In this document: positions 60,065 through 64,000 of the stretch, in pieces | How positions within the stretch are numbered: the stretch's first letter is position 1 | Layout: the number at the start of each line of letters is the position of its first letter | NCBI GenBank assembly: GCA_038025085.1 | Contig: CM076140.1 | Location: 34,369,501 to 34,433,500 of the forward strand | Origin: Tetragonia tetragonoides | Lineage: Eukaryota > Streptophyta > Magnoliopsida > Caryophyllales > Aizoaceae | Direction of reading: 5' to 3' | Length of the DNA: 64,000 nucleotides | Made by a program: the position numbers and the translations under genes | Notes under the pieces: model-generated | Seen by the model: the letters and a program-made list of their open reading frames with translations, nothing else | Told to the model about the DNA's origin: nothing | The model's database searches: none

Positions 60065-61522
60065 GGACAAAGATAGATAGCCTCCGCAAGTATACGGAAT
60101 TTATCGAGTAGTATAAAAGATTATCGTATCCACAAGGAGTTAGTATTTCCAAGTATTGAGTTTTCTCATATATATAACAAGCTAAGCAGTTCGAATTGGA
60201 TTTTTGGTGATTCAAATAAAGGAACTAAAGAGAATAAACTTACGAGGATCTAGCAAGATAAAAGATCTAGGGTTGACTTCACTTAACTAGATTATTTGAT
60301 GCGATAGATAAACTTAACCAACATGTCAATGTCAATCGTTGTAAGGACGGATAAAGAAGCCTAAACCTTCTCTCGAAGCGATAAAGGCAAACTCAATGCA
60401 AACTTAACTACCTATTCTCATGGAGTCAAGTAACATCAAGAGCATGAAAAACGAAAATCAATCAAAAGCGCTCAAGGTATTCTAACCTACTTTCGTGATT
60501 AGGCAATCCAGATGATTATTCGAAGTCCGACAATTAGCATTCTCTTTCGATTTTTTTTCTAATCATCCAAGTATTCAAAACCCTCTTTCAACAATTATGA
60601 ATAACAATAAGCAAACAAATAATCATGTGCAACGATTCAACAAACATGCTAGCATTAATTTATCAAGACATCAAATTACCCAAATTAAGCTTCATCAACC
60701 CTAGAATAAGAAAAGTAGCTACTCATGATTAAAGAAACTAATAAGCAAATGATAAGAATCAAAATAAACATGAATTAGCAAACTCAAAGAAATAAAAATC
60801 ATAAACTAAAAGATTAAAAACTAAAAGCAATTGAGAGGGGGAAGACAGAGAGTAGAGATGAAAGATAAACCAAAAACTTCAATTGAAATTGCCAAAGCTT
60901 GAACTTGTTCTTCAAAATTACAAATAAAACTAGAGAATTAGAGAGTATCTAAGAAGCTTAATATAAATTCTAAGTAGTTCTAATGGAGTAGAGAGGTGAT
61001 AGATGGAGTGAGAGAGAGAGAGGAAGAAGAGAGAGAGGAGCCCTTTTATAAGACTATACACGTTTAATCTCATGGGAGAAAAGAAGAGGAAAGGATTCTT
61101 GGCGATTATGCATAAATCGCACAGGAGCATGATCGTGCCAACATAGGCATGATAGTGCTTGCTCTTTTCTTCAAGATTTTCGGCTACTGACATTCTCATA
61201 TGTCGACACATGATCATGCCTAAGCATGGTCATGCACTGTAGACTAGTCCAAAGCTTCACAATTTCTAGCATATTTTGTCATTCCGACTTCGATTCCTTC
61301 TTCTTTGCTTCTTCTCATGACACTCCCAAGTCCATATTGATTACGATTGTACATTTGAGCTCCAAAATGATCCTAAAATCACATTAAACGCACAAACATA
61401 CCCAAGTAGTGATCCTCATCATAAATGAATAAAATCCAATTATAAAAGAGAATACTCCCACAAATATAGGACGGATGAGTGCATATATACAATGAAAATC
61501 AACACTATTTAGGCACTCATCA
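60065..61522. mobile_element. 1.46-kb non-coding insertion with a 37-bp flanking duplication
   Basis: The same 37 bp are at 60028-60064 and 61523-61559, so the segment between them interrupts a LINE frame. It begins ggacaaagatagatag and ends ggcactcatca. The left part has the gcaagtatacgg...tcgtatccacaaggag pattern, and the right end resembles gtgcatatatac...cactcatca. I recall both from common plant repeats of unclear class. There is no transposase or inverted terminal repeat. Confidence 0.55.
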
Positions 61523-61559
61523 GTTGTTTATTTGGAGTCTTCAGTGTGGTTGTAATCAG

Positions 61560-62890
61560 TGGGGATGGTATTTAGAGTTGAGTGTAGTTATAAGGGCCAA
61601 AAAATTCTCTATCTTTGTCCCTGGTTGCAATGTTATTGATCATTGGAAACCTTTTATTGATGCTTTTCTCAATGTAGCTAGAGGTTTTCCTAAGGTACAA
61701 GTTGATGAGACCCCAAAAGGTGCTTCGGGTGAGTGTCTTGATCTAGACTTCATCGTGCTTAACATTAAAGTTGTGTGTAACAATGAGCCGAGGGATACTC
61801 TTGAGTGCGTGGATAGCTCATCCTATAGTCAGCTGACATGGTCGATCCCTTCTATGGAGTATTCGAAAAGTGAGCTTTTGATAGTGGCTCATAAAAATGA
61901 CATTGATTTTTGCTCATCGGGTTATAATTATAAATTGGGTGTTGATGAGATGCTTGCGTTGGAGAATGATGGGTTTATTTCTGGCATTTCTTTCTCATCC
62001 TAAGAATCAGAGGTTAGTAATATATTCAGTTCTCCACCTGCTAGTTGTTGTGCCTCAAACATGTCCAACCAAGGAGTTGCTCCAGTTAATGGGGTTGACA
62101 GTTCTCACTTGAGTCATTTTAATGTAAGGGGCTTGCAGGAGGGGTCTCCTTTGAACCACTATGACATTGACATAGTTGGTTCCTTTCCTCTCCATTTCGA
62201 TGGGTCAATGAAGTTGAAGAAGAAGAAGTCTTCAATAGTTGTCGTAGTCTCCTTTTCTAAGGCAGCTCCTCCTTCTAAATCTAGTACTATTATTGAAGAT
62301 CGAGCGAATCCCCTATGTTTGAGGCTGAGGATATACCTAATGGCATCGATATTGATGAATTGATGGAAGAATCAGATGAAATCAGATCCGTCATGATTGA
62401 TAAAAAATATTCCATTCCTTGGGAGTATTCAGATTTTGATGTGGATGATGGTTGGCTGTTGGAGGCTTTGGAAAGTGTTGAGCGATCTTCTAATGATGTT
62501 TTCATTTAAGAAATTGTATGATCTTCAACAATAGAGGGAACTTACATGTCGATACAAGAGTCATTCACATCATGCACGATTTGTGCAATGAAGGGGTTTT
62601 TCAAGTGTGGCAAGAGTTGGTTAAGCACATTGGTGTGGTTCGTTTGATGGGTCTTTGTATGTTGTGCTTCTGTTGTGGTCTCCAGGTCTGTCTTTTAGTT
62701 GCTCTCTTTGGTGTTTGTGTTTCAGCAGTGTGGCGTTTGTTCGCGTTTTATTTTTGTTTGGATTTGATGGGTGTATGAGCTTTGGCTCCTTAATTTTGGT
62801 GTTTGAACATCGGTTCGTATGGGTGTTACTGAGCTTTGGCTCCTTTTATTTCATTTAATGAAATGGACTACCCAATTATAATAAAAATAA
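61560..62890 (+). pseudogene. LINE ORF1-like remnant with 3' UTR
   Basis: Frames at 61560-62003, 62061-62363 and 62315-62509 encode ELSVVIRAKKFSIFVPGCNV and an acidic end (DDGWLLEALESVERSSND), separated by stops and shifts. The end, with two ctgagctttggctcc-type stretches and ttcatttaatgaaat, then an A-rich run, resembles the 3' UTR of plant L1 elements. No ORF2 is present. The identification as ORF1 is tentative. Confidence 0.45.
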
Positions 62891-63169
62891 AATTTATAGT
62901 GGGAGAGAAACAATAGAGTTTTTGGTAAAGCTATCGGGACATCTGATTAGTTTGTTGAGAGGACCGAGTACCAGACGCTCGTCTGGAGAACATTGCACCT
63001 ACAATAATGGTTTTTGAATTCGGTTTGTATAGTTATTTACCATCATTTGAGTACACTTATAGATAGCACACACGATAGGCTTTTTTATGATGTTTTAGAT
63101 GATTGGTAGGGTGTTATAATAGCAACCCTTTTAGAGATGGAATTAATACAACTAATAATCATTTTCCAC

Positions 63170-63170
<1 letters not shown>

Positions 63171-63265
<95 letters not shown>
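63171..63265. repeat. (TAA)n microsatellite
   Basis: About 95 bp of perfect AAT/TAA repeat. Confidence 0.95.
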
Positions 63266-63267
<2 letters not shown>

Positions 63268-63769
63268 AAACTGTTTGCCGCGTTTTCAGGGAGTGTGAGT
63301 ACGGTGCAGAAGGATGGTTTGAATAGCGATTGTATGAGCTCAGCTATACTCCTAGATGTGCTGTCTGGTGACCTGCAAAAAGGAAAGTAGGTGATAACTA
63401 CCCTAGGGGGTTGTGCACGGGAAAGCCCCCTCCAATGATGAAGTTAGTGCGTGGTCACCAAGATTGAATGATAGATCCTATTGACAACTGACTAACTGTC
63501 ATGGCCCTGATTCCTAGGGAGATCAGGTGTCAACGTGATTTTCGGGGGTGTATTCGTTGTCTGATTTTTGGGATCCGTGTGGTATTTATAGAAGCCGATA
63601 AGTTGGCGGTGATGGGTCCGACAGAATCATGCCACGTGCCCCCAATGGAGGGTGTGTGATTGGAGTGACATACTGTACGACATTTGTCCTCGAGAGCCAT
63701 GTCTTGTCTCGAGGCCGCTTTCCTGAGGCTGTGTTGTATCCCCATGTGGGCTTCATTAGAGATGGCAAG
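63266..63769. other. Unassigned repeat-like sequence
   Basis: Has a GCACGGGAAAGCCCCCTCC stretch near 63415, then a TATA-like gtatttata near 63581. I have seen such sequence in plant element leaders but could not identify the element. No coding frame stands out. Confidence 0.35.
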
Positions 63770-64000
63770 TAATTAGTTTGCAAAACTGATCAAAAACCCT
63801 CACCACTCTCTCTCTCTCCTCCGACTGTTCGTTGGAAGCTGCCAGGACCACCACCACCCCCTCGCCGGTGGTAAGCCTTCTCTCTCCTCCCTCTCTCTTT
63901 CTCTTTCTTTTTCTTTTTCTCTTCTCTCGCGATCTCTCTCTCTCTCTCCTCTCTGCTTCGCGGGCAAACGACCACCGGGCCACCAGGGTCGCCTGGGTGG
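63770..64000 (+). mobile_element. Partial chromovirus-like LTR, cut by the window end
   Basis: gcaaaactgatcaaaaaccc, then CT-rich runs, cgccggtggtaag and more CT-rich sequence follow the same order as the leader part of the chromovirus LTRs (29710-29850 and 41805-42020). It is related but clearly diverged. Confidence 0.5.

Noticed and set aside
63171..63265. Regular repeats that might suggest a CRISPR array
   Set aside because: Simple trinucleotide repeat without spacers, in a plant genome.

Overview
This is plant nuclear DNA, most likely from a eudicot. It is AT-rich and its genes have introns. Its mobile elements are plant types: a chromovirus-type Ty3/Gypsy element, a Tat/Retand-type Gypsy element with antisense genes, plant L1-type LINEs, tRNA-derived SINEs, and Tourist-, Emigrant- and Mutator-like elements. 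A Retand-like element and the tgaactgaac-rich MITEs recall Caryophyllales, but that is only a weak hint. I see no rRNA genes, functional tRNA genes, organellar DNA or CRISPR array.

Only two host genes are well supported. (1) Positions 140-9359, minus strand: an eight-exon gene for a RING-CH (MARCH-type) membrane E3 ubiquitin ligase of about 410 residues. All exon phases agree. Its last intron is about 3.2 kb and holds two SINEs, and another intron holds a LINE tail. (2) Positions 17311-26672, plus strand: a two-exon gene for a conserved 71-residue plant membrane protein. Its exons lie 9.1 kb apart, and the intron is filled with nested LINEs, a SINE-like insert and two convergent Copia fragments that form a long inverted repeat.

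The rest is layered repeats. Positions 10248-13016 hold two Tourist-like MITEs, the second split by a 2.0-kb solo LTR. An Emigrant-like MITE is at 16230-16928 and a Mutator-like element with 165-bp inverted ends at 26811-27643. A 14.8-kb chromovirus (29354-44159) carries an unrecognised extra ORF before gag, four in-frame stops in gag-pol, a 3.6-kb antisense LINE in its protease region, and LTRs of very unequal length. A 12.6-kb Tat/Retand-type element (46493-59139) has lost reverse transcriptase and the integrase core. It keeps gag with a G-patch and two genes on the opposite strand, one with a plant mobile domain. From 59140 to the end lie a LINE ORF1 remnant split by a 1.46-kb insertion with odd junctions, a (TAA)n array and the edge of another LTR.

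The most interesting observation is in the Tat/Retand-type element. A palindrome, GCCGCTAGCGGC or a near copy, lies just upstream of the TATA box in both LTRs and upstream of the likely promoters of both antisense genes. This suggests one cis-element shared by the sense and antisense units. Other points worth a second look are the pre-gag ORF, the intronic Copia hairpin, a duplicated splice acceptor, a 75-nt stop-free intron, and a duplicated polypurine tract.
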